From contig NZ_JAHHZO010000018.1 of NCBI RefSeq assembly GCF_018760785.1, positions 1 through 64,000 on the forward strand: DNA of 64,000 nt, read 5' to 3'. Shown here piece after piece: positions 53,885 through 62,873 of this stretch. The translations under genes were made by a program, and so were the position numbers. Under the pieces are notes generated by a model. It made no database searches, was not told the DNA's origin, and saw only the letters and a program-made list of their open reading frames with translations. How positions within the stretch are numbered: the first letter of the stretch is position 1; the number at the start of each line of letters is the position of its first letter. The stretch is from Rhizobium sp. CSW-27 (GTDB taxonomy: Bacteria; Pseudomonadota; Alphaproteobacteria; Rhizobiales; Rhizobiaceae).

Positions 53885-54665
53885 GAAAGAACACGCGCAT
53901 AGAGGACGCTGGGCCGGCCGCAATACGGGCAAGGATGTGGTGCGCAACCGGATCTGGACCGCACTTGAGGAGACCGGCGTTGCCATAGGCCCCGCCTGGA
54001 GCATGATCCCGAACTTTGTCGGCGCCGATGTTGCCGCCTGGCGATTGGCCGGGACCGACGCCTGGAAAAAGGCACGCACGGTCAAGACGAACCCGGACGC
54101 GCCGCAGATCCCGATCCGGCTGCGCGCGCTCTACGAGGGCAAGACGGTCTATGCGCCGGTTCCCTATCTGACCAAGGATTTTCCCTATCTCAGACTTGAT
54201 CCCAAGAAGCTGGTCGAGAAAGGCATTTCCTTCGAACTCGCAGCCGTCGCCCAAGGGTTTGTCGAACACGGCGAGCGCATCGGTTTCGAGGATGTCGAGC
54301 CGCTGGATTTCTGTGTCGTCGGTTCGGTCGCGGTCTCGCGCGCTGGCGGCCGTACCGGCAAGGGTGCCGGTTTTGCCGATCTGGAAACGGCGATCTTCCG
54401 CGAACTCGGCACCATCAGCGACGACACACCGCTGGTGACAACCGTGCATTCCGTGCAGTTGGTGGAAGACCCCGAGGTGGTAATCGAGCCGCATGACAGC
54501 CCGCTCGACATGGTGGCGACCGAGAGCGAGTTGATCATCACCGGCAACCGCCAGCCGCGGCCGGCGGGCGTCGACTGGGACCGGGTTCGACCGGATCAGT
54601 TCGAGACCATTCCCTTCCTCACCGAGCTGAAGACCCGCATGCTCAACCGCAGAAAGACCGGCTGA
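53877..54665 (+). CDS. 5-formyltetrahydrofolate cyclo-ligase-like protein
   Basis: 262 residues of the 5-FCL/MTHFS-like fold: RNRIWTALEETGVAIGP at the start, a run of Lys/Arg residues, then FCVVGSVAVSRAGGRTGKGAGFADLE, the glycine-rich loop of the family. It is longer than housekeeping cyclo-ligase and lacks its typical N-terminal K-x-R-R motif, so ATP-dependent formyl-folate activity is not assured. It lies between a cysteine hydrolase and an AtzH-like gene with overlapping ends, so it belongs to the catabolic set; it could capture or process a one-carbon fragment. Confidence 0.75.
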   Translation: MSEKEHAHRGRWAGRNTGKDVVRNRIWTALEETGVAIGPAWSMIPNFVGADVAAWRLAGTDAWKKARTVKTNPDAPQIPIRLRALYEGKTVYAPVPYLTKDFPYLRLDPKKLVEKGISFELAAVAQGFVEHGERIGFEDVEPLDFCVVGSVAVSRAGGRTGKGAGFADLETAIFRELGTISDDTPLVTTVHSVQLVEDPEVVIEPHDSPLDMVATESELIITGNRQPRPAGVDWDRVRPDQFETIPFLTELKTRMLNRRKTG

Positions 54666-55039
54666 TGGAGATCAACCACCCTGAAACCCAGGCCGAGGTC
54701 GAAGCGGTCTTCGCCGCCTACGAGGCGGCGCTGCTGGCCAATGACAACGACACGTTGCTCTCCATGTTTCTCGACAATGCCGCCACCGTCCGCTACGGGG
54801 TAAGCGAAGTGCAACACGGCTATGGCGAGATCACAGCCTTTCGCAAGAGCCAGGCGCCATTTACGCGTCGGCTGGAGAAAACGGTGATCACCACCTATGG
54901 CCGCGATTTCGCGACCGCCTCGACACTCTTTTTGCGGCCGGACCTGCCGGGCGAGATCGGCCGGCAGATGCAGACATGGGTCAGGACAGCCGATGGCTGG
55001 AAGGTTGTGGCGGCCCATGTCAGCATGATGCCCGCATGA
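54665..55039 (+). CDS. AtzH/HpxZ-like protein (DUF3225, NTF2-like fold)
   Basis: 124 residues, cone-shaped NTF2/SnoaL-like fold: PETQAEVEAVFAAYEAALLANDNDTLLSMFLD at the start, EVQHGYGEITAFRKSQAP and TWVRTADGWKVVAAHVSMM at the end. Relatives are HpxZ of the oxalurate/hypoxanthine gene set and AtzH, a dicarboxyurea deamidase of cyanuric acid breakdown. This supports a ureide- or biuret-like intermediate. The start overlaps the preceding stop as TGATG. Confidence 0.82.
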   Translation: MEINHPETQAEVEAVFAAYEAALLANDNDTLLSMFLDNAATVRYGVSEVQHGYGEITAFRKSQAPFTRRLEKTVITTYGRDFATASTLFLRPDLPGEIGRQMQTWVRTADGWKVVAAHVSMMPA

Positions 55040-55064
55040 AGACGACTGGAAATGAGACGCAAGC

Positions 55065-55715
55065 GTGCTGAAGAAGACGCCCCGCACATCGGCAGAGGAC
55101 ATCCGGCGCCAGCTGGCCGAACGGATCATCAGCAGCGAGCTTGCGCCTGGCACCGTGCTGGACGAGACGCAGCTGGCCGCCGAGTTCACGGTATCGCGAA
55201 CGCCGGTGCGCGAGGCACTGAAGCAGCTGGCGGCCAGCGGCCTTGTTGACCAGCGACCGCATGCACGCACTGTCGTCGCCCAGCCGGATGACGAGAAGCT
55301 GACCGGCATGTTCGAGCTGATGGGGCATCTGGAAGCACTCTGCGCAGGCCTGAGCGCGCTGCGCATGACACCCGCGGAACGCGACGCGCTGGACAGCCTG
55401 CATGGCGACATGGCCGTGATCGTCTCCGCCGGCGACCGGCAGGCCTATATCCATGCCAATGAACGTTTTCATGGCGCCATCTATCGCGGCAGCCACAATC
55501 CCTATCTGGAAGAAATCACGCTTTCGACCCGCCAGCGGCTGCAACCCTTTCGACGCGCCCAGTTTTCCACGCTTGGCCGCCTCGCCCGTTCCCATGCCGA
55601 GCACGGGCTGATCGTCGAGACGATCCTGCGCGGCAACCAAAGTGAAGCCGAGCGGATGATGCATGCGCACATCACCCAGGTTGAAGGCGCCTACCACAGC
55701 CTGATCAGCGGATAG
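55065..55715 (+). CDS. GntR-family regulator, FCD subgroup
   Basis: 216 residues with a GntR winged helix (IRRQLAERIISSELAPGTVLDETQLAAEF, VSRTPVREALKQL) and an all-helical FCD effector domain with metal-binding histidines likely in HANERFH and RSHAEHGLIVETI. The start is GTG at 55065. Last in the second BMP cluster and probably its substrate-responsive regulator; a candidate operator lies at 47179. Confidence 0.9.
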   Translation: MLKKTPRTSAEDIRRQLAERIISSELAPGTVLDETQLAAEFTVSRTPVREALKQLAASGLVDQRPHARTVVAQPDDEKLTGMFELMGHLEALCAGLSALRMTPAERDALDSLHGDMAVIVSAGDRQAYIHANERFHGAIYRGSHNPYLEEITLSTRQRLQPFRRAQFSTLGRLARSHAEHGLIVETILRGNQSEAERMMHAHITQVEGAYHSLISG

Positions 55716-55927
55716 CATCGCCGCCTTCCGCGGTCTGTCGATGCGGCAGACAGCCGTGCGAAACGGCGGCATAAACAGCGGCGAGACGGTTGACAGGCCG
55801 CGACATTTAAAACATGCATCGGGCAATCATATTTTGTCTCGCAAAGCCGCCGCTCGATGCCACCTGCCGCGATGGAACCCGCCTTTCTTGAGGCCGCCTC
55901 TCTTGCGAGGGCCAGCGCCGCGGCGGC

Positions 55928-56452
55928 ATGCCGCCGATGACGGCGATGCTGGGGGCGATCTTTGCGCGGCACCGCCGCTCGCTGTGGTGGCTGGTCATGC
56001 GCATCGTGCGGGACCCGCAGACGGCCGATGATCTGGCACAGGAAACCTATGTCAGAACCCTTCATGCCCTGGAGGCGACGCCGATCCAGCATCTGGAGAG
56101 CTATCTCTACCAGACGGCCCGCAATCTGGCTCTTGATCATACCCGCAAGCGGCGTTTCCGCGAGGGTTTCGAGGATCGCGACATCCGCTGGGACGATGTC
56201 GAGAACGTGGCCGTTGAGGCCGCGTCGGCGGAAGAAGAACTGATGGAGCGGGAGCGACAACGTCTTCTGGAAGCCGCATTACAGGAACTCCCGGCACGGG
56301 CACGCCATGCCTGGACCCTGTCCCAGGCGGAAGGCTGGACCTATCAGCAGATCGCCGATCACCTGGGGGTTTCGCGCAACACCGTTTATAACGACATCAA
56401 GCTCGTGATGGGGCATTGCCGGGATGTCATTGCCCGGCTGGAGCGGGGCTGA
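55928..56452 (+). CDS. ECF RNA polymerase sigma factor, FecI-like
   Basis: 174 residues: region 2 (FARHRRSLWWLVMRIVRDPQTADDLAQETYVR, with the DLAQET motif) and region 4 (LPARARHAWTLSQAEGWTYQQIADHLGVSRNTVYNDIKL). FecR and a siderophore receptor follow, so it belongs to the iron-starvation FecI group. The ATG at 55928 lies in the loop of a perfect 16-base palindrome (CGGCGGCATGCCGCCG, 55921-55936); an in-frame ATG at 55937 just outside it is an alternative start. Confidence 0.9.
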   Translation: MPPMTAMLGAIFARHRRSLWWLVMRIVRDPQTADDLAQETYVRTLHALEATPIQHLESYLYQTARNLALDHTRKRRFREGFEDRDIRWDDVENVAVEAASAEEELMERERQRLLEAALQELPARARHAWTLSQAEGWTYQQIADHLGVSRNTVYNDIKLVMGHCRDVIARLERG

Positions 56453-56528
56453 GAGATGGAAGGAAAGCAGGGCACCATGCATCCACAACCGTTCCATGGG
56501 CTGATACGCCACTGTCGTGACGGGAAAA

Positions 56529-56556
56529 TTGTGACGGCGGCCCCTGCCGAACGTCC
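56529..56556 (+). promoter_or_regulatory. ECF-type promoter upstream of fecR-like gene
   Basis: TTGTGACG (56529-56536) and CCGAACGTCC (56547-56556), spacer ten bases. The same pair of words precedes the receptor gene at 57624. The CGTC in the -10 part is typical of ECF promoters. It is 40 bases before the fecR GTG. Confidence 0.7.
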
Positions 56557-56595
56557 CATAAGAGCATGCAATCGGCAAATGCACGGACAGCCTGA

Positions 56596-57609
56596 GTGAA
56601 ACAGGATCGACAAGACAGGGCTGGCAGCAGCTATCGGCATCCGGATCAGGCGACAGACGAGGCGCTGGACTGGTTTTTGCGCCTCGGCGAGGACCGGGAC
56701 GCAAAAACGCTCGCCGCCTTCGACAAGTGGTGCCGAAGCGACCCGGTGCGAGCCGCCGCCTTCGACGAACTCGTCCGCCTGCATGCCATGCCCTCGCTGC
56801 GCCGCGCCACGCTTGCCGATGCCTCCAGGCTGCGTGCGCAGGAGCGCGGATCGGGCGGAGCAAAGCGGAAAGGCAGCGCGCGAGGCCTTGGGCGTGGCAG
56901 GCTTGTCGGGGCAGCGGCCGCTGCCCTCCTCCTGGCCATCGCCGTGGTGCATCAGTATCCGGTCCTCATGCTGCGCTGGCAGTCCGACTACGTCACCATG
57001 ACCGGCGAGAGGCGAAGCATCACCCTGCCGGACGGATCGACCGTTCTGATGAATACCGCATCCGCCATTGCCGTCGATTTCGAGGAAGAGCACCGTCGGG
57101 TGACCCTGCTTGGCGGCGAAGCCTTCTTTGACGTGCGGCACGACCCTGCCCACCCCTTCGTGGTGACCGGCCATTATGCGCAGGTGACCGTCACCGGCAC
57201 CGCCTTCAGCGTCAGGGCAGACACGGACGCCGATGTGGTGGTGCTGGAACGCGGCAGCGTCGAGGTCCGCCGCACGTCCGGAGAGGGAAGCGCGGAGACC
57301 CTGCAGCCCGGACAGATGGTGATCGCCAGCCGTCAGGGACTTTCCGGCACCCGGCCGGCCGACCCCGCCCGCACCCTTGCATGGCGCGATGGCCGCATCA
57401 TCTTCGAGGACAGGCCGTTCGGGCAGGCGCTGGCGGATCTGCAGCGCTACTTCGACGGCTCGGTCGTGATGCTCGGCAACCGGCTCGACAAACGTCCCGT
57501 CAGCGGCAACTACCGGATCGATGACCCGGAGGCCGCAATCCGCACGCTTGCCGTTGCGGCCGGCGCGTCCATCACACGTCTGCCGGGCGACATCCTGATC
57601 TTGCGTTAA
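56596..57609 (+). CDS. FecR family anti-sigma/signal-transducing protein
   Basis: 337 residues: a cytoplasmic N-terminal DUF4880-like sigma-binding part with ATDEALDWFLRLGEDRDAKTLAAFDKWCR, one TM (about 99-116), then the periplasmic FecR domain (GERRSITLPDGSTVLMNTASAIAVDF, GGEAFFDV) and the C-terminal receptor-contact part with the DPE-type segment. The start is GTG at 56596. It would relay receptor occupancy to the FecI-like factor encoded 143 bases upstream. Confidence 0.9.
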   Translation: MKQDRQDRAGSSYRHPDQATDEALDWFLRLGEDRDAKTLAAFDKWCRSDPVRAAAFDELVRLHAMPSLRRATLADASRLRAQERGSGGAKRKGSARGLGRGRLVGAAAAALLLAIAVVHQYPVLMLRWQSDYVTMTGERRSITLPDGSTVLMNTASAIAVDFEEEHRRVTLLGGEAFFDVRHDPAHPFVVTGHYAQVTVTGTAFSVRADTDADVVVLERGSVEVRRTSGEGSAETLQPGQMVIASRQGLSGTRPADPARTLAWRDGRIIFEDRPFGQALADLQRYFDGSVVMLGNRLDKRPVSGNYRIDDPEAAIRTLAVAAGASITRLPGDILILR

Positions 57610-57623
57610 ACAATCAAGTTTTT

Positions 57624-57650
57624 TTGTGACGACCTTCATTCCGAACGTCC
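57624..57650 (+). promoter_or_regulatory. ECF-type promoter upstream of the siderophore receptor
   Basis: TTGTGACG (57624-57631) and CCGAACGTCC (57641-57650), spacer nine bases, identical words to those before fecR. The implied start near 57657 makes the ATG at 57658 unusable and supports the receptor start at 57721. Confidence 0.7.
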
Positions 57651-57720
57651 TTGGCCTATGAGGGCTGTTTCCGGAATCGGACCGGAACGCCCGCTGGTCA
57701 GATTTCAAGGGTGTCGTGAC

Positions 57721-60234
57721 ATGATGAGACGGGGGATGGTGCCGCAGGCTTTGCAAGGAGCAGGGCAGCGCGACCGCAACAAGCAATCCTGGGGCCGGCT
57801 GGCAACGCTTCTGCTGGCATCGACCATACTGGCGGGCGGCCTGCCCGGAGGCGCCGGCCTCTCGGTCGCAGTGGCGCAGCAGACGGCGCAAACCGCACCG
57901 ATGCGCTTTGCCATTCCGGCTCAACCGCTTGGCGCGGCGATTGACGCCTTCATCCGCACGACCGGCTGGCAGATCGGCTACGCGCCGCAGCTTGCCCGCA
58001 CCATCACCACCAGGGCCGTCAATGGTACGATGACGCCGGCCGAGGCGCTGCAGGCCATGCTGGCGGGCTCCGCCATCCGCATCCGCATCACCGGCCCCTC
58101 AAGCGCGGCCCTCGTCGATCCGTCAGAGGCAGCAGGCGGCACGGATGCGTCCGGCGCCACGCTGCTCGACCGCGTCGCAGTCGAGGGCAATACGGCGAAC
58201 AGGCTTGCAGCCACCAGCAGTTCGGCCGGCACCAAGACCGACACACCCATCCGCGAGGTGCCGCAGTCGGTCAGCGTTGTCACCCGCAAGGAGCTCGACC
58301 AGCGGCAGGTGACAGACCTGAACGATGCGGTGGCCTATACGCCGGGCGTCCGCATGGTGGATTACACCTCCAACCAGGGCCTGCCGCTGCTTTACATGCG
58401 CGGCTTCTTCGCCGAATCCCAACGCAGCTACTATCGGGACGGCCTGCGCAGCGGATACAACCCTTACGATCTGACCATCGAGCCCTATGGGCTGGAGCAG
58501 ATCAGCGTTCTCAAGGGTCCGGCCAGCGGCCTTTACGGCGACGCGCTGCCGGGCGGTCTGATCGACATGCGCACCAAGCGGCCAACGGAGGAGGCATTCC
58601 GTGAGGTGCAGCTGGAATACGGTTCCTTCGACGAGAAGCAGGCGGCCGTGGATTTCGGCGGCCCGCTGACGCAGGACGGCACCGTTCTCTATCGCTTCAC
58701 CGGCCTCAAGCGCGATGCCGATACACAGGTCGATCATTCGCCCAACGACGCGCTCTATCTTGCGCCGGCCATCACCTGGACGCCGGACGATGCCACCAGC
58801 CTGACCGTGCTTGCCCAGTACCAGGACCTGACGCGCAGCGGCGCCGAACAGAGCCTGCCGATCGCCAATTCGGTCTACAGCACCGGGGTCACCATCCCGA
58901 GCGACTTCTACATGGGGGCACCCGGCCTCTCCGACTGGAACAGCAAGTCGACCTCGATCGGCTACGAGTTCGAGCACCAGTTCGACAATGGCTGGACGCT
59001 CCGGAACAATCTCCGCTACACTCATTCGAAGCTCGACTTTACGTCGGCCTTCATCTGGACCTGGCCGATTGCCGTGGTCGACGATCACTATGTGGATATC
59101 GGCGTGCAGAAGCGGCCGCGCACCTCCGACAGCGTGGTGGCGGACCTCAATGTCTCCGGCGAGGTGGAGACCGGCCCGCTGACGCACGAACTGCTGTTCG
59201 GCCTGAACTACGGCTATTCGAACATCCGGGAAACGCGCACCAACTCCACCAATGCCAACCATCTCGACATCTACAACCCGGATTACGATTTCGCCTATAC
59301 CTTCGGTGGAGCCTGGTCCGACAGCAAGGATCTGGTCAGCCAGTATGGCCTTTACGCGCAGGACCAGGTGAAATGGGAGAACTGGATCCTGACGCTGAAC
59401 GGCCGCTATGACTGGGCGGACATGACCACCTATCAGTATGCCGGCACAGCCTCGAAGACGGATCAGGATGCACATGCCTTCACCGGCCGCGTCGGGCTTG
59501 GCTACAGCTTCGACAATGGCGTGGTGCCCTATGCCAGCTATTCCACCTCGTTCGAGCCGGTGAGCGGCACGGATTTCGGTGGCAACCCGTTCAAGCCGAC
59601 GACGGGGACACAGTATGAAGTGGGCGTGAAATACCAGCCGGAAGGATGGAACGGACTGCTGAGCCTTGCCTGGTACGACCTGACACAGCAGAATGTTACC
59701 ACCTCGGATCCCAACAATTCCGGCTATTCGGTGCAGCAGGGCGAGGTGCGCTCGCGCGGCCTGGAACTGGAGGCCAAGGGTGAAATCGCCGACGGCTGGA
59801 GCTTCGTTGCGAGCTACGCCTATACCGATGCGGAAGTGACCAAGGACAACGCCAACAGTTCCGGCATCAGCCAGGTGGGCACGCAGATGAAGGCAGTGCC
59901 CTACAACACCGCGTCGCTGTGGCTGAACTACGCCTTCGAGACCAGCCGGCTGGAGGGCCTCTCGATCGGCGCTGGCCTGCGACGGGTGGGCAGTTCCTAC
60001 ACCGCGATGGATACCGGCACCGGCCAGCAGGTGAAGATTCCCGGCTATACGCTCCTCGATGCGGCCATCAGCTATGATTTCGGCAAGGCCAATCCGGACT
60101 GGAAGGGCCTGACGCTGGCGCTCAGCGGCACCAACCTGACGGACGAGCGCTATTTCACACCGGGCTTCTATTCGAACTCGGTGCTCGACGGAAAGCGCCG
60201 CACGGTGAAGGCAACGCTCGCCTACCGCTGGTAA
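57721..60234 (+). CDS. TonB-dependent siderophore receptor with signalling (STN) domain
   Basis: 837 residues: signal peptide (core about 26-45), periplasmic STN signalling domain (MRFAIPAQPLGAAIDAFIRTTGWQIGYAPQ, about 60-110), TonB plug (EVPQSVSVVTRKEL, GVRMVDYTS, LYMRGF, VLKGPASGLYGDALPGGLIDM) and a barrel ending in YRW. The FhuA/FoxA-like plug points to a ferric hydroxamate or similar siderophore. The STN domain lets it signal through the adjacent FecR and sigma factor. Confidence 0.92.
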   Translation: MMRRGMVPQALQGAGQRDRNKQSWGRLATLLLASTILAGGLPGGAGLSVAVAQQTAQTAPMRFAIPAQPLGAAIDAFIRTTGWQIGYAPQLARTITTRAVNGTMTPAEALQAMLAGSAIRIRITGPSSAALVDPSEAAGGTDASGATLLDRVAVEGNTANRLAATSSSAGTKTDTPIREVPQSVSVVTRKELDQRQVTDLNDAVAYTPGVRMVDYTSNQGLPLLYMRGFFAESQRSYYRDGLRSGYNPYDLTIEPYGLEQISVLKGPASGLYGDALPGGLIDMRTKRPTEEAFREVQLEYGSFDEKQAAVDFGGPLTQDGTVLYRFTGLKRDADTQVDHSPNDALYLAPAITWTPDDATSLTVLAQYQDLTRSGAEQSLPIANSVYSTGVTIPSDFYMGAPGLSDWNSKSTSIGYEFEHQFDNGWTLRNNLRYTHSKLDFTSAFIWTWPIAVVDDHYVDIGVQKRPRTSDSVVADLNVSGEVETGPLTHELLFGLNYGYSNIRETRTNSTNANHLDIYNPDYDFAYTFGGAWSDSKDLVSQYGLYAQDQVKWENWILTLNGRYDWADMTTYQYAGTASKTDQDAHAFTGRVGLGYSFDNGVVPYASYSTSFEPVSGTDFGGNPFKPTTGTQYEVGVKYQPEGWNGLLSLAWYDLTQQNVTTSDPNNSGYSVQQGEVRSRGLELEAKGEIADGWSFVASYAYTDAEVTKDNANSSGISQVGTQMKAVPYNTASLWLNYAFETSRLEGLSIGAGLRRVGSSYTAMDTGTGQQVKIPGYTLLDAAISYDFGKANPDWKGLTLALSGTNLTDERYFTPGFYSNSVLDGKRRTVKATLAYRW

Positions 60235-60266
60235 CCCACATCCGGCAGAACGCCGGCATCAAAGAC

Positions 60267-60294
60267 ATCGGGGCCGGCTCTCGCCGGTCCCGAT
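60267..60294. terminator. Bidirectional hairpin between convergent operons
   Basis: ATCGGGGCCGGC and GCCGGTCCCGAT form a 12-base-pair stem (one G-U) with a TCTC loop, placed in the 66-base gap between the receptor stop and the GsiA-like stop. No long T-run on either side. Confidence 0.65.
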
Positions 60295-60300
60295 CGCGTT

Positions 60301-62115
60301 TCAGGCGTCTGCCACCTGCACCAGATGACCGACGGAGACTTCGCGGTACTGCCTCACCGGCGGCCGGTAGCCGAGCGGCCGCACCGGGCTTTTCAACTCT
60401 TCGTTGGAAATGCCGCGCCGGATGCCACGTCGGGCGGGATCCGGCACCGGCACCGCCGCCATCAGCTTCTTCGTGTAGGGATGCTGCGGATTTTCGAACA
60501 CGGCGGCGCGCGGGCCGATCTCGACGATCTCGCCGAGATACATTACCGCCACACGATGGCTCACCCGCTCCACCACGGCCATGTCATGGCTGATGAACAG
60601 GAAGGCAAGATCGAGGCTTTCCTGCAGGTCGAGAAGCAGGTTGCAGACCTGGGCCTTGATCGACACGTCGAGCGCCGACACGCTTTCGTCGGCCACGATC
60701 ACCTTGGGATCGAGCGAGAGCGCGCGGGCAATCGCGATGCGCTGGCGCTGACCGCCGGAAAATTCGTGCGGATAGCGGCTCATCATCGCAGCCGGAAGAC
60801 CGACCCGTTCCAAGAGATAGGCGGCCTTCTCTCTCGCTTCGGCCGCCGTGCCCATCCGGTGCTTGAGGAAGGGTTCCGCCACGGCCTGTCCCACGCTCAT
60901 GCGCGGGTTGAGGCTGGAGAAGGGGTCCTGAAAGATCATCTGGATGCTCTTGCGCATCCGCTGCAGTTCCAGTGCGCCCAGTTCGCGCACATTGAAGCCG
61001 TCGAGCTGGATTTCACCTTCCGTCGGCTCGATCAGCCGCATGATCGAGCGGCCGGTGGTGGACTTGCCACAGCCGGACTCACCGACAAGCGACAGGGTTT
61101 CACCTTGCCGCAGATCGAAGGAGACATTCTCGACCGCGTGCACTGCTCCGGTCTGGCGGCTGAACAGGCCGGAGCGGACAGGAAACCGCGTGACGAGGTT
61201 GCGCACCTCAAGGATCGGCTGGTGCTGCACCACCGACCGCTCCGCGCCGACCGGTTCGAGGGCGATGCCTGTCGCTGTATCCACCACCGGAAAACGCAGC
61301 GGCAGCGCCTTGCCCTCCATCGAGCCGAGCTTCGGCACTGCGGACAAAAGCGCGCGGGTGTAAGGATGCCGGCCGCGGTGGAAGATGTCCTCGGTCGGTC
61401 CGGTTTCCACCGCATCGCCCCGCAGCATCACCACCGTACGGTCGGCAATCTCCGCCACCACGCCCATGTCATGCGTGATGAAGAGCACGGCCATGCCCTC
61501 CTCATCCTGCAATTCCTTGATGAGATCGAGGATCTGGCCCTGAATGGTCACGTCGAGGGCGGTCGTCGGCTCGTCCGCAATCAGAAGCTTCGGGCGAGAG
61601 GCGAGCGCCATGGCAATCATAACGCGCTGGCGCATGCCGCCGGAGAACTGGTGCGGATATTCGTCGAAACGGCTGGCCGCATTGGGAATGCGCACCCGCT
61701 CCAGCATGCGGATCGTCTCGGCCCGTGCCTCCGTCTTCGACAGGCCCTTGTGCCGCGTCAGCACCTCGGAAATCTGCCGGCCGATGGTGAAGATCGGATT
61801 GAGCGAGGTCATCGGCTCCTGAAAGATCATCGAGACTTCGTTGCCGCGCACGCCGCGCATCGCCTTTTCCGAAAGGCCCAGAAGATCACGGCCGTTTAGC
61901 CGGATTTCGCCTTCGATGCGGCTGGCCCCCGGCGCCAGCAGGCGCATGATGGAGAGCGAGGTGACGCTCTTGCCGGAACCGGATTCGCCCACGATTGCCA
62001 GCGTCTCGCCGCTGGCAATGTCGAAGGAGACATTGCGCACCACCGACCGCCAGCCCTCGTCGGTGCGGAAGGCGGTCGTCAGATTGCGAACGGAGAGAAC
62101 GGGATCCTGGGTCAT
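60301..62115 (-). CDS. Peptide/glutathione-type ABC transporter ATPase, two fused domains (GsiA-like)
   Basis: 604 residues joining DppD- and DppF-like cassettes. N-half: GESGSGKSVTSL, FSGGMRQRVMIAMAL, LIADEPTTALD. C-half: GESGCGKSTTGR, FSGGQRQRIAIARAL, IVADESVSALD (Ser in place of the usual Pro after DE). C-terminal oligopeptide motifs follow near PQHPYTKKLMAAVP. The start at 62115 forms ATGA with the upstream stop; an ATG at 62127 is possible. Permeases and binding protein are expected outside the window. Confidence 0.92.
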   Translation of the reverse strand: MTQDPVLSVRNLTTAFRTDEGWRSVVRNVSFDIASGETLAIVGESGSGKSVTSLSIMRLLAPGASRIEGEIRLNGRDLLGLSEKAMRGVRGNEVSMIFQEPMTSLNPIFTIGRQISEVLTRHKGLSKTEARAETIRMLERVRIPNAASRFDEYPHQFSGGMRQRVMIAMALASRPKLLIADEPTTALDVTIQGQILDLIKELQDEEGMAVLFITHDMGVVAEIADRTVVMLRGDAVETGPTEDIFHRGRHPYTRALLSAVPKLGSMEGKALPLRFPVVDTATGIALEPVGAERSVVQHQPILEVRNLVTRFPVRSGLFSRQTGAVHAVENVSFDLRQGETLSLVGESGCGKSTTGRSIMRLIEPTEGEIQLDGFNVRELGALELQRMRKSIQMIFQDPFSSLNPRMSVGQAVAEPFLKHRMGTAAEAREKAAYLLERVGLPAAMMSRYPHEFSGGQRQRIAIARALSLDPKVIVADESVSALDVSIKAQVCNLLLDLQESLDLAFLFISHDMAVVERVSHRVAVMYLGEIVEIGPRAAVFENPQHPYTKKLMAAVPVPDPARRGIRRGISNEELKSPVRPLGYRPPVRQYREVSVGHLVQVADA

Positions 62116-62870
62116 GACGGGTTCCATGGCGTAGCAAAGGAGGCACTCCGGCGGCCGCTGGCGGCGCGTTCGGCCTCAAGGCTCGCAATCTTGCGGTCGA
62201 TCTCGCTGCGGTCGATCATTCCATGCGGGTTTGCCCGCGTCGGCATGGTCTCGGCCACATGCAGGTAGCGCTCCTGCGCCACCTGATAGAGCCGCCAGAG
62301 CTCTTCCAGCGGTTCGGAGTGATCGTCGGCGCGGATATCGAGCCAGGCATAGTCCTGGTCGCGATAGATGACGAGCGCGGCGGACTGCTTGCCCCGCTTG
62401 TCGCCGCCAGCCGCCTCGCCGGCCTCCATCGCCCCCAGAAGCCGTTCGGCAAAGGGTGCGCCGCCAAGATCGCGATAGGCCCGCAGTGTCTGTTCGAGCA
62501 CCTGCGGTCCCGCCAGCATGTTGCCGGCCACCGAGACATCCGCGTCAACGATGTGGCCGGCCCAGTCGATGCATTTTGCGCCGGTGAAGGCGGCGTTGCG
62601 GCCGCTGGCATCGATCAGATGCATCTGGCGCTGCTGGGCTCCGTCATCACGGGCAGTCAGCGTGTCGATGATCGCCTGCGGCGCCATGCCCTCGCCGAGC
62701 ATGGCAAGGCCATCAACGCCATAAAGCGGGCTGACAAAGGCCTGCGTCGCGACGGCACCCACGCCGCCGCGCATGTAGGGCACCGCCGCCCCCACCGCAA
62801 AGAAGCGGCTGGCAACGGCGATGCCGAGGTGGCCGGTGTCGGGATCGCGGGCAACAATGGACCAGGTCAT
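62112..62870 (-). CDS. DUF1028 family (Ntn-hydrolase-like) protein
   Basis: 252 residues. It starts MTWSIVARDPDTGHLGIAVASRFFAVG, the conserved DUF1028 opening, followed by GVGAVATQAFVSPLYG and AVAGNML-type segments and a helical C-terminal tail. No enzymatic activity is established for the family. It lies between a gamma-glutamyltransferase-family gene and a peptide importer ATPase, coupled to the latter, which suggests a role in peptide or gamma-glutamyl compound breakdown. Confidence 0.85.
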   Translation of the reverse strand: MTWSIVARDPDTGHLGIAVASRFFAVGAAVPYMRGGVGAVATQAFVSPLYGVDGLAMLGEGMAPQAIIDTLTARDDGAQQRQMHLIDASGRNAAFTGAKCIDWAGHIVDADVSVAGNMLAGPQVLEQTLRAYRDLGGAPFAERLLGAMEAGEAAGGDKRGKQSAALVIYRDQDYAWLDIRADDHSEPLEELWRLYQVAQERYLHVAETMPTRANPHGMIDRSEIDRKIASLEAERAASGRRSASFATPWNPS

Positions 62871-62873
62871 GGC

